From positions 21,181,986-21,245,985 of the forward strand of contig NC_135561.1 in assembly GCF_964340395.1 (NCBI RefSeq): DNA of 64,000 nt. Direction: 5' to 3'. How positions within the stretch are numbered: the stretch's first letter is position 1; the number at the start of each line of letters is the position of its first letter. This DNA comes from Glandiceps talaboti (taxonomy: Eukaryota; Hemichordata; Enteropneusta; Spengelidae). Positions 13,205 to 23,919 of this stretch are shown one piece after another. The notes below the pieces were generated by a model, which searched no databases, had not been told where the DNA came from, and worked only from the letters and a program-made list of their open reading frames with translations. Position numbers and translations under genes: made by a program.

Positions 13205-13510
13205 TTAAATCTGGTTAAGATTGTTTCTTTTTGTGATACAGTAAAAAGGTAGTAGAAATAGTAAAATTACAATTCTGGTCCAATATGATTCCGAAGTTTC
13301 AGATTTGTGTGCCTTACTTGAAAATAATAAGTGAAATTCATCATCTATTTCATTATTATTGCATCTGTGACAAATTCTTTCATTCAAAGGCGATCAGGTT
13401 TATCTTTTCTTCTATTTCTATACCCACTTAATCTACTAAATTTGGACAAATTTCTACGCAGTGTAAAATCTAGTACATTACTTAAGTAGTCTTCAAACTT
13501 AAAATTTATT
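13205..13510 (-). pseudogene. Non-LTR retrotransposon ORF2 C-terminal remnant
   Basis: Minus-strand reading gives FEDYLSNVLDFTLRRNLSKF followed, after a stop, by ERICHRCNNNEIDDEFHLLF. The order, an acidic-YL segment and then a C-x2-C...DEFH motif, matches the C-terminal zinc-binding region of the better preserved element at 59-60.3 kb (FENYLEDI...CPVCKQGEIEDEEHFLL). In-frame stops show it is dead. Confidence 0.6.
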
Positions 13511-13514
13511 CTTG

Positions 13515-14309
13515 AAAATTCGATAAGTACGCACTTTGTAGATGGGACTCCTTTTCAGTCGATGTTATGCTATGTTTCCGTTGCGACAAATTTTCCAACC
13601 TCTGCGTTAATGTGCTGTCGACGACGTGGTGTACGTCAGTGTTCAATGTTCTCTCAGGTTATAGGAATCATATAACGGTCGGTACAAAATGGCAGGTACA
13701 GACCAGGTATCGACTGAATATTTTTATAGGTTCACATTCAGATCCAAAGATGTGAATCCGTTATTATATTTGTTGCAGATTTTCGATTAGTTGTCGTCAG
13801 GTTATTTTTTGTTTTTTCTCTGCATTCGCCATCAGTTATCTTCCTTTTCGAAATCGACACACAATTAGTGCATTCTGTTTAGGAATATCATTTTCCCATC
13901 GATTTCATATTCTTTCTTGTACCTATACTACCGATTGCGTTCAAGAGCAAAAAACAGGACAATTACAAGCACTTTAAAAATATTGCACGTGAAAAAAATG
14001 ATGACAGACAATCATATGGGAAAATAGTAAAATTTTGTGCAGTTTCAGTATTTATTGCTAATACTGAAGGATTTGCACAACTAAAATATACCATTGCAAT
14101 ACGTTTAGGACAAGAATGTACAAAAAAGGCTTGAATTGGTTAAATGAAGTGACAATTGCTCGTTCAAGAATAAAACGTCTTGGGATATTAAACCAAGCTA
14201 TCTGTTGAACGTAGCCCTATTCTCTTGGTGAACTTTGTTTCGAGCAGACTTATTTTCATGTTCACATTCAAGCTCTCCAGTCAATGACTAATGATGACTG
14301 ACTGAGTAC

Positions 14310-14340
<31 letters not shown>

Positions 14341-15150
14341 GTGATGATTGTAGTGAAAACTGCTGAACATGATGAATGTTTTGACACATACTATTAAATA
14401 GCTATTCACTGACTAGCTTTTCTCAATTTCCAGTGCTTATTCTCCGATTTGATACTGTTGTTATAATCGTATGTCTACATTCCTCTGACTTCTGTTTGTT
14501 GTTGTTGATGTGTGCTTTTGATGTGCAATGAATATTAATTTCAACATGATCCTCGAGCCAACTTCACGTACATGATTGCATCTGGATGTATCAAAAACGA
14601 TCAGGGGGGGACGATGCCAGTCACGTGATACGCTATCGCGTCAGCGCAATGAAGCTCATTCAGTATTGATACACTGTCGAGTGCACTTCCTGCCTACCCC
14701 TAGCACTGTGTACTGCTGGATACAAATTCGCTGTTGACAACAGATTGACAAGGTACGTACATTGTCACGTTTCATACGTTTTTTATTTTTGCCATCGTAA
14801 TTTATTATGTGTACTGGTACCAAATCAGATCGAAAAGTATTCAGCGACGTGACCGTGTATACCGTACCGTACGTGTACATGTCGGCCTGCAGTTCATTGT
14901 ATTTGTAGTTCGGTACGGTAGGTCGCGGTCGCGTTTTTACCAAAATGAAAAAAGCACATGGATATTCCATTTTCTAGAATCAACTTCAAGGCAGCATTTG
15001 TTGGATACCTACATGTCCATTGATAATTAATGACTGTGATAGTTGTGACATTCAACGTCCAGCAATCGATGTCTACGTCTAGTACGCTAGTTGCCGGTGA
15101 TCAGTGCACTACGCCTGGCATAACGTACCGCACCCGGTCTAACGCCCATA
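13515..15150. other. Intergenic, no gene supported
   Basis: Short open frames only. A (CTGT)n run lies at 14312-14342. No coding signature is recognised on either strand. Confidence 0.4.
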
Positions 15151-15151
15151 A

Positions 15152-15978
15152 CAGGGGTAGGTAACAAATATTAGTCTAGAGCACGATCGATATAGTGACA
15201 AGTACAAATATAAAAGTTGTGGGAAAATTCTACATAGTACCTGGTACAAGTCGTTTAGTTACAAGTAAAGTCTATATTGCGACGAGCACAAAGTCCTGAT
15301 TTTCCCACCGTCCATTGCGTATTCAACATGGCGGCAAGTAACATCGACAATCCTGATGGTAAGCATCAGTCGATTTCTACTACTAAAAATCGAAAATACG
15401 TATTCCTATAGCGTGCGTTCTGGGAAGAATTGGTTGGAGGAACAACAGGGAAAATTTCATTGATCGATTCCACCGTTTGTGGGAGGAGTTAGCGAAAAAC
15501 TTTTTCTACCGACGGATCGTCCCTATACGAATGCATGTACATACGTATATTGAACCACTGATCTTCTATCAGCGTACTGTGGGGTTTGTTAGCTGGCTGG
15601 CTGTAAATATTGTATGCTTTACTTTGTACATAGCATTTGCAGGCAACATATGGGTTTGTTATTCTGTCTACACAAAATATAGTACTACTGTCAATATTGT
15701 ACATGCATTCGTGTGTTTAGAATAGGACATCCGTCGGTAGAAAAAGTTGTTCGCTAACTCCTCCCACAAACCATCAGGATTGTCGATGTTACTTGCCGCC
15801 ATGTTGAATACGCAATGGACGGTGGGAAAATCAGGACTTTGTGCTCGTCGCAATATAGACTTTACTTGTAACTAAACGACTTGTACCAGGTACTATGTAG
15901 AATTTTCCCGCAACTTTTATATTTGTACTTGTCACTATATCGATCGTGCTCTAGACTAATATTTGTTACCTACCCCTG
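15152..15978. repeat. Inverted repeat with about 209 bp arms (extending inward)
   Basis: 15152-15360 and 15771-15978 are close reverse complements. The homology continues inward at 15475-15545 and about 15690-15770. The left arm carries an extra 114 bases (15361-15474) beginning GTAAGC that the right arm lacks. Both arms contain a start-like frame (plus on the left, minus on the right) reading MAASNIDNPDG; on the right it continues directly into LWEELANNFFYRR. Confidence 0.85.
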
Positions 15979-16376
15979 CATAAGTTTACGTTCTTTCTGC
16001 GTTCTCTGTCTTGCCGTATTTACTGAAAAATGAAGTTTCACTCGTGTCGACAAGTAAACTATGTAGTTGTTTAACATTTTTACATGTGTATTGTTTCAGA
16101 TACGTGCTGTTCCCAGTGAAATGAAACTGGTTGTGCCTTCGACGCATTTCTTGCAGAGAGTGTGAGGAGTACTCCCGTAAGAAATTTTATATGTGATCGC
16201 TGCATAATGTATCCAGGGTGGCCCTAGTTATACGACAATGACACGAAAAAATGAATTATATAAAATAAAATAAAAATGTGAGATTTACGGTGTTTTTTTT
16301 GTATTTATAACAGCATTTCTGGCAAAGTGGTTTGTTCGAAAGTGTATGGTACTATTACTAGTACAACGTTACATTA

Positions 16377-17578
16377 GGGGTAGACCATTCGATATCCTGG
16401 GGGGGCTTGGAAGATTGGTGGAGAGTCATTATTTTTTTTCCCCACCTGCTTGCCTGAGAATTTTTTTTTTCTCCTTCGCCTATGCAGGCAACTTTTTTTT
16501 TCTTTGCTTCTTTGAGATATCCGGATTTTTTTTACGTCAACGTTGAACACCTACATTTGTTGCCACAATTTTCTGTTTGGTTTTCACACAGGGTAATACG
16601 GAGAGTAAAAAGATGCTGTTCTATCACACACATATTTTATTTAGAAAACTACATATTTCATACATATTTGATTTTCAATTAAATAAACATCATTGACAGT
16701 TTTTATGCCATGGTATGATGACACACTGAAAATACAAATCGGAAACTTGATTGGTGAGCTCAGACATTTAGATAGACCGGTCAGTTTCTCCAGCTTGGGG
16801 GGATGGGGGGTGTCAGTGTTATTTTCCATTGGGCCAACAAAAAGTCACTGACCCCATGAATAAAGTTTCATAGCATCTGACAGTAAGCTGTAGAGGAAGA
16901 GCTTTGAGACTGGAATATGTGTACCTCTTGTGTGTGTGTGTGTGTGTGTGAATGGGGGGGGGGGGGGGTTCTAGGGCCCTGGAGGATTTTTACTTCTAAA
17001 GGCAATGTTTAGGCCATTCACAGACACTTTCAGACAATAATTAAGTTCTTTTATAAACTATCCAATAGTGATAGTAATAGTATGAAGATTACTGTTACAA
17101 AACAGTCAAGTTCACTTTTGCCCCAAAGTGCAAGATAAGTGAAGCACTGATTGTGAAACAGCCAAAAAATTACATATAACTAGTGTGGTAGCTAGGTAAT
17201 ACATGTATTATATGTATAATTGTATGTATAGTTATGTTTGAACCCTTACATGAAGTAATATTTAAACCATTCATGAAAGAAACAGAGACAAGAACAAATA
17301 TATATATATACCACAGGCTAACGAAACTGACTGGTCCCTGACGTGTTTGAAACTGTTTGTCATGATTTGACAAGTGTCCTGGTTGGAGAGGTACGAGCAG
17401 GTTGAACAGTATACTCAAACCTGTGCATCATTTCCCTATCAAGATATTTTTTTTTCTAGAAGCAGTGGTCCATCTTTTTTTTCCATCACCCACTCATATC
17501 CGGATTTTTTTCCACTTGGCATCTTTTTTTCCCCCGAAATCTTCCAAGCCCCCCCCAGGATATCAAATGGTCCACCCC
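16377..17578. mobile_element. MITE with TTA duplication, interrupted by a second MITE
   Basis: The left end GGGGTAGACCATTCGATATC and the reverse complement of the right end GGGGTGGACCATTTGATATC match for about 35 bp. Each is flanked by TTA (16374-16376 and 17579-17581). Inner sequence includes poly-T runs next to CCCCACCTGC-like words in both orientations. The interior holds a second element at 16773-17338. Noncoding; Harbinger-like by target-site type. Confidence 0.75.
16773..17338. mobile_element. Nested MITE, GACCGGTCAGTTTC family
   Basis: Left end AGACCGGTCAGTTTCTCCAG; right end, read in reverse, GGGACCAGTCAGTTTCGT. Same family as the intact copy at 42736-43428. Its interior (16988-17115) matches 31868-31965 in inverted orientation. 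The ends are eroded and no clean target duplication remains. Confidence 0.6.
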
Positions 17579-17581
17579 TTA

Positions 17582-18266
17582 TAGGAATATGACGAGGCGT
17601 GCGTCGCCATCTTGAAATTAAGACAGTTTCGACTAGTCTTTGACGCTGCCGTATAGTCATTATTCGTGGAGCATTTAGTGGTGGCAAGATATAACGTAAA
17701 TATCATGAATCAAAATGTATAAATGTTGATTTTTTTCATTGAATACATGGTGTTCTGTGAAAAAACCATCGGAAAATAGCGTTCGTCGAAAGCTCTGACT
17801 AAGTAGTTTGACCTGTCTCCTGCATTCAAACATAAATAATTTCACAACTGGACGTTTTTGATATTATTTAAGCAGTTTGGGATGATGCTTTATAGCTTTA
17901 CAACAAATGTGGAATTTATCTTGAGAAATTATTTACATATACACTCAAAATTCATTGAAAAACGGGAAATACTCGCTTGTACTAAGTTGTAGTGCAGCGG
18001 GGTCACACTCTATTGTTCTAGGGGTCAAACCATATCACGTGGTAGGTATCGTGCCCCCCCCCCCCCCTGTAATTGATAGTCTAATTATAAGCTTAGGGAG
18101 CCTGCAGTAATTACATGGAGGAGAAGCCGGGGGAAATCAGGTCCGGGCTGTTGCGTAAAATGCTCATGATTTTGTGCCAAATTTACCGCAGGAGATGTCG
18201 TTTTAATACCGAGTAAATTAAAAATTGTCGTGCCTTCGCCGCAATACCTTCTAAAACCTATGGTCA
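17582..18266. other. Intergenic, no gene seen
   Basis: Mixed sequence with a C14 run at about 18054-18067. No open frame of note and no repeat structure that I can define. Confidence 0.35.
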
Positions 18267-18404
18267 GTGATGAGTTGGGGGACAGCCATGCATGCGAATG
18301 TATTTGTGTATGCCTTCCTCTGTCTGTATCTCTCTCCCCCTGTCTCTAGACCCTGTCTCTGTCTGTCTCTATGTGCCTCACTTTCCCTCTCGTTCACTCG
18401 CTGT

Positions 18405-18534
<130 letters not shown>

Positions 18535-18618
18535 AGTCATAATTAATAGTAGTTTACCTTGTACTTTACAACATTGTATACTTCATATACCTACCATGAG
18601 GCTGTAAATAAATAAGCA

Positions 18619-19003
18619 CACAAGCTCAATAAGCGAACTTAGTTCGTGGGGGGGGGGGGTTCTGGCGTCAGTGTGATTGCCGAACTTCATTTTTACACTT
18701 CTAACCAAATTTTGACGGAAAACTTTCACTCCTTCAATGACAACAGCGTTGTATTTACTACTGAGATGTTAATAAGTTGATAAAATTTACTTATTATAAT
18801 ATAAGATGTGGTGCTAGACTTCTGGTAGTATCTTATGCGTTTACAATCATGTTTTTTTTTACATTACATCGATCATAGTGGTGTGGACTGTTACAGTTGT
18901 CATCAAAGTTTACATCATTTTTAAACGTTTGATGCGCACTTGTTCATTGGAGGGGGGGGGGGGGGTTGACCTAAACGAACAATGTTCGTTTTTTGAGCTT
19001 GTG
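18619..19003. mobile_element. MITE-like element with about 29 bp inverted ends
   Basis: Left end CACAAGCTCAATAAGCGAAC continuing TTAGTTCGT then poly-G. Right end, in reverse complement, CACAAGCTCAAAAAACGAAC continuing ATTGTTCGT. The AACGAACNNNGTTCGT core is itself palindromic. The interior is noncoding. It ends about 80 bp before the transposon at 19084. Confidence 0.6.
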
Positions 19004-19267
19004 CGACTTGTGCATGCGTGATCGTCCCTATGAATTGTCCTGAATGTCGGTCTGTCATGACCTTGTCAATGTCCAGACGCTACTTGACCGATCGCCGAGA
19101 TTGATTGACAGATTCCATTGACCAATCAAAGAGCGTACTTTTGCCATGCGCACTGACACGTGTCACAGCCTACGACAAACAAAAGAATTTGTCGTAGGTG
19201 AACCCACAAATTTGAATGCGAGGACTTCCCAGGACTTCCCCTACTTTACGTAATCTTTGTTGACAAA

Positions 19268-19468
19268 ATGGTAAAGCGCTGTGCATGGGGCCTCTGCACG
19301 TCAGACAGCAGGTATCCTTCTCGTTTGGTAGGTGGTGTATATTTTGTACCTTTTCCTAAGCCCAAATCGAATTTGGAAAAATGTAAACGGTGGATCGTAT
19401 TATGTGGCCGGCCGGCCCATCAACTCAGTGTTGAGAAGATCGACCATCATATCTACGTCTGCTCAAAG
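19268..19468 (+). CDS. Transposase exon 1 (THAP finger, N-terminal part)
   Basis: ATG at 19268 in AAAATGG context; the exon ends TCAAAG/GTAATT in phase 0. Contains MVKRCAWGLC, the C-x4-C half of the THAP zinc site, and ends in CSK. Confidence 0.88.
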
Positions 19469-19986
19469 GTAATTACTAAAGGTTTATATGTAATATGTAT
19501 CACAACTACAATTTTGCAATGTCCTTTCATATACTTGTTGAAATTTGCGAAGCATTTTTGTACGTCTGTACGGCAATTTGTAAGCACGGCAGCGGTACGG
19601 GTTTGTCGGCACTGGTCCCGGTACGTACTCGCTGCGCTGTGTCGTCTGCCGTGTCGTCAGCTTTTTTGGCGCGTTGAAATTTACGGAATTGAAATACATT
19701 TCCCTTTTCTCTTTCGATATGTAAGCAGAATTACTCCGACAAATTCTAGCATGAAAAAGAACCAAATGTAAATTGAAGATGTGATTGCCAGCACATAGAT
19801 GTTTAATTGTTGGCCATCTTTGCTTGTCATTGTATGTATGTTGCGCTATACTGGCCACGAAAACTCCGCATTGTCTTCATTTCCTTGAAGATACAGACGA
19901 CAGTTTTTGATTGGGGTTTTCACCATATGTACGAGATGTAGGACGACTATACACACATACTGTATGTATGTATGTATGTATGTATG

Positions 19987-20025
<39 letters not shown>

Positions 20026-20488
20026 ATGTATGTATGTGTGTGTATGTATGTATGTATGTGTGTATGTATGTATGTATGTGTGTGTGTGTATGTGTATGTA
20101 TGTATGTATGTATGTGTGTATGTATGTATGTATATATGTGTGTGTGTATGTATGTATGTATGTATGTATGTATGTATGTATGTATGTACAGTGTATGTAT
20201 GTATGTATGTATGTACGTACGTACGTACGTACGTACAGTGTATGTATGTAAAAATGTTTATAGGTCAAGGCTAAAACATACACTTATTTTTATTTTAAAT
20301 TTTTTTTTAGCACTTTATTGGAGGTAATGGGCCAAGCAGTGAATTTCCACATCCACTTCCCGCCAAAGTACCTGGAACAGTTTCTACATGGACAAGACCT
20401 CCTCCTAAGAAAAGGCGGATTGAAGAGGACGAAACTCATAACACAAGGTAGACTACATGCACACACATACATACATACATACATACAT

Positions 20489-20519
<31 letters not shown>

Positions 20520-21844
20520 TACATACATACATACATACATACACACACACACATGCATGCATGCATGCATGCATGCATGCATATATACATACATACATAC
20601 ATGCATACATACATACATACATACATACATACATACATACATACATACATACATACATACATACATACATTATTTAAATATGACATATTTTTATTGACAT
20701 TATATATAATATACCAAACAAAGACTTGTAGTGACTTGGTACAACCCAACTACTACATAGATGGTAACACTATAAACATAGATTTAGTAAATCCAAATCT
20801 TCATAACGTTAATAACACATATATGGTCATATAAAATATAAAACAAAGTTTAAAAGGATTCTATGTTCAACAAACTATTTACAATAGCACATCCTATTAC
20901 TATCCACTATATTAATTAAGCTATACATCTGCACTAAATAACACTATATATCTACAACCAGGTTGAAAGCTTGGATTTATTTTGGTGCAGTACAAAGTTT
21001 AAATTTATTAGTAACGATAACCTGCACAGATGAGTCTTCATAATATTCAATCAGTGTAGCTTTAATATTGAACATGTCCCAACAATAGTTTTAGATTATG
21101 ATTTCCAGTTAGCTGAAAGCTTGATTTCCATGTTTTTAGATGTAACTTTTTCATCTGATTTAATTACAGACAGAGGCAACCAGTTACCAGTGTCACAATA
21201 TGTGATTCCAGCTGTCAAACAGAGGGAAAATGTAAGTATGTACGTGTGGGTATGAAATACAACTGCCAACATCAGACCATGGGTAAACAGAGACTGTTAC
21301 ACACAAGGTAAGTAAACAAATGAATTTGATTAATAACACTTTTCAGGATGTTGGAACAGTAGAGATTTGTAATTACACACCACAGTTTGATAAGAACAGC
21401 TGTATCGACTCTTAACATGTAAATGAAATGCCAGAGGAACTGGCAATTTGTTTGTGAACATGAACTTTTAAGTAAAGTGGTTACAACTGTTGGACTGTAA
21501 TACAAGTCTCTTTACTTACAACATGCTGAGCCAAATGTTATTAATCAATTCAGTTGTTTACAGTCCATGTATGTAACAGGTTTCATTGTTTGTCCACTGT
21601 CTGATGTCAACAGTTGTATAATATCAATTTGAAGCTGTGCTTGTGTATGTTTCAATTCAATTTGTATGTGAATGTGTAGATGTATGCATGTAATATATAT
21701 ATATGTACACATATACATACATACATACATACATACATATGTACATATGTATGTATGTATTGTATGTATGTATGTATGTGTGTGTATGCATTTGTATGTA
21801 TGTATTTATGTATGTATGTGTGTGTATGTATGTATGTATGTGTG

Positions 21845-21878
<34 letters not shown>

Positions 21879-23919
21879 TGTATGTATGTATGTATGTGTG
21901 TGGTTGGGTGTGTGTGTGTGTGTGTGTGTATGTATTTATGTTTATGTATGCTGTACTCCAGGTTTCATCCAATCAGTGTGACATAATGTACCTTCGTGCA
22001 TGTCTGACATAGAAGTGGTGTAACTTCTGAAACATGTCATCCATGGTTGTCTGACAGGGTTCAATATGTTCCACATGAAGGCCTTTCCTGGTATAAACAA
22101 TAAATAAACAGTACGGTGCCCCTGTTACCATAAGCTGGCCCTGTACCTGATACCAGTATTCATGTTTCCTTTTCAATGTACATTTATTATCTCTCAACTC
22201 CAAGCAAAAATCTATTCGTTGTCGACAAGCCTCTTCAATGGTCATATCCCGAGCTGTGAAAGGACATTTAGTTTCAGCTATACCTGTTTTTTGGCTCATA
22301 CACACCCTAGCATCTGATGTACCGGCCAAAAAGGCAAACTTAGGATTTACTACAAGACCAATAGGGTGCATATGAGCTTCAGGATGAGCTTTCAAGAACA
22401 TCTGCTTGGCTATTTTCTCATTTGCTATGCCATAATTTGTCGGAACTGAAAAAAAAGGTTTAGCTTGAAATAAACTTTGTAAAAATTTGTCTGTTACTGG
22501 TGCCTTTCGCTTCATAATTCGCCCAAACTTTGACGCTGTAAGTCGACGTGCCCTCTCTTCAAACCACTTTTGACAATTTGATTGTCCTACTGTTTGTTTT
22601 TCTAATTCTACTGCCTCTTGCTGTGACATTGCAAGTTCATCCCAGTCATGAGGATCAAAGGAATTGGTTTGAATAGGAGAAGGTTTTGGGAATAAGATGT
22701 CACCACATCCTGTATCACTATCCACAGGGCCTCTGATAGGACTTAGGAATTCTGCCTAAAAATAAAAAAAAATAAAAAAGGACTTAACAAATGTAAATAA
22801 TCTGACATTTCTTTTCTATTTTCAGGGATTGAACCGATCGATATACTATACCTTACAGCTGAAAATGAAAGATTGAAGCAGGAGTTGGGAAAGTCAACCC
22901 TTTTAAACGATAATTTACACCGGAAAATCATACAACTTGAAGAAGAGATCACACTAATCAGGGAACAAGAAGATAAATTAACAGCCAATAAAGTGAAGAG
23001 CAGCAACATTAAAAATTTATGTCAATATTATACAGGATTTGCTTTTACAACTTTTCTCACAATTTTAAGTTTTCTTCTACCTAATGGCCAACCTTCTTCT
23101 ACATTTATTAATTTTACCAAAAAAATATCAAGTATCAAGGAAATGAGTTCAGCTGATCAATTATTACTTGTTTTAATGAAGTTACGTAAAGGTTTTCATT
23201 ATAAAGATTTAGCTTTTCGTTTTTGTCTTTCACCACAAGATGTTGGTATTATTTTTAAAAGTTGGATTAATTTTATGTATTTTAAGTTTAATTCTGTTCC
23301 GATATGGCCCCACAGAAATCTCATTATACAAAACATGCCCCCTGGCTTCAGAGAAGAATTTCCAACAACAATGGCAATATTTGATGGTACGGAGATCAAA
23401 ATACAACGCCCAAGTGCCCTTACTTGTCAGTCACAGAGTTATTCCGACTACAAGGCAACCAACACACTGAAGGGGTTAGTGGGCGTTGATCCAAGGGGAG
23501 CTGTAATATTTATTTCCACTTTATTTTCAGGTTCAATTTCAGACAAGGCAATTTGTAATCAGGGTGGGTTGATTAGTTTTCTAAAGGGTTTGATTGATTT
23601 GGGGCATTTGGAAAGGGGTGATTCATTTATGTTAGACAAAGGGGTATTAATTGAAGATGAAATGAGAAGTATTGGTTTACAAGTTAATATACCCCCATTT
23701 GCCCAGTCAAATATGCAAATGAGTGAGAGTGATGAACAAATGACGAGGAAGATAGCGAAACATAGGGTACACGTGGAAAGGGCAATTTCTCGGATAAAGA
23801 ATTTTAGAATTTTATCTAGAAGAATTGACCTTTCCATGTTTACAAGCATCAACCAAATATGGTTTGTGTGTGCTTTCCTAACAAATTTCCAACCATTTTT
23901 GATACAAGATAAAGATTAA
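19268..23919 (+). CDS. THAP-domain DDE transposase (DDE_Tnp_4 type), 497 aa
   Basis: Exons 19268-19468, 20311-20447, 21170-21231 and 22826-23919 join in frame with GT/AG junctions to 497 codons plus TAA. Residues 1 to about 90 are a THAP zinc finger: Cys5, Cys10, Cys65 and His68, with the C-x2-H pair split by intron 1 (CSK/HF). A basic PPPKKRRIEED stretch, a likely nuclear signal, follows in exon 2. Residues about 145-190 are a charged, heptad-like coiled coil (ENERLKQEL...). The DDE domain has the family marks IFDGTEIKI (Asp320), MLDKGVLIED (Asp404) and HVERAISRIKNFRIL (Glu451). These should catalyse strand cleavage and transfer in the nucleus, with THAP binding the element ends. All key residues are present and no stop interrupts, so the gene may be recently active. 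THAP plus DDE_4 also occurs in domesticated genes, but the flanking termini argue for a transposon. Confidence 0.88.
19961..20250. repeat. Microsatellite (TATG)n with TG and TACG segments
   Basis: In intron 1 of the transposase. TATG repeats alternate with TG runs and end in five ACGT units at 20214-20236. Confidence 0.95.
20311..20447 (+). CDS. Transposase exon 2
   Basis: Acceptor TTTTTTTTAG/CAC and donor ACACAAG/GTAGAC. Begins HFIGGNGPSSEFPHPLP, supplying the THAP His, and ends with the basic RRIEEDETHN segment. Confidence 0.85.
20457..20669. repeat. Microsatellite (CATA)n with CA and CATG segments
   Basis: Begins 8 bases after the exon 2 donor dinucleotide of the transposase, in intron 2. 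Confidence 0.95.
21170..21231 (+). CDS. Transposase exon 3
   Basis: A 62-nt exon between TTAATTACAG and GTAAGT. It is required to keep the frame between exons 2 and 4 (phase 2 in, phase 1 out) and encodes a polar linker. Short, so less certain than its neighbours. Confidence 0.7.
21713..21945. repeat. Microsatellite (CATA)n/(TATG)n/(TG)n
   Basis: In intron 3 of the transposase, just beyond the 3' end of the minus-strand nuclease exon (its stop is at 21973). The CATA block at 21716-21738 faces a TATG block, making a potential hairpin. Confidence 0.95.
21973..22755 (-). CDS. SWIM/YqaJ gene exon 4 (nuclease domain)
   Basis: Acceptor TTTTTAG/GCAGAA before 22755, phase 0. Carries the whole YqaJ domain and the stop. 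It lies entirely inside intron 3 of the opposite-strand transposase. Confidence 0.88.
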   Translation of the reverse strand, partial: AEFLSPIRGPVDSDTGCGDILFPKPSPIQTNSFDPHDWDELAMSQQEAVELEKQTVGQSNCQKWFEERARRLTASKFGRIMKRKAPVTDKFLQSLFQAKPFFSVPTNYGIANEKIAKQMFLKAHPEAHMHPIGLVVNPKFAFLAGTSDARVCMSQKTGIAETKCPFTARDMTIEEACRQRIDFCLELRDNKCTLKRKHEYWYQVQGQLMVTGAPYCLFIVYTRKGLHVEHIEPCQTTMDDMFQKLHHFYVRHARRYIMSH

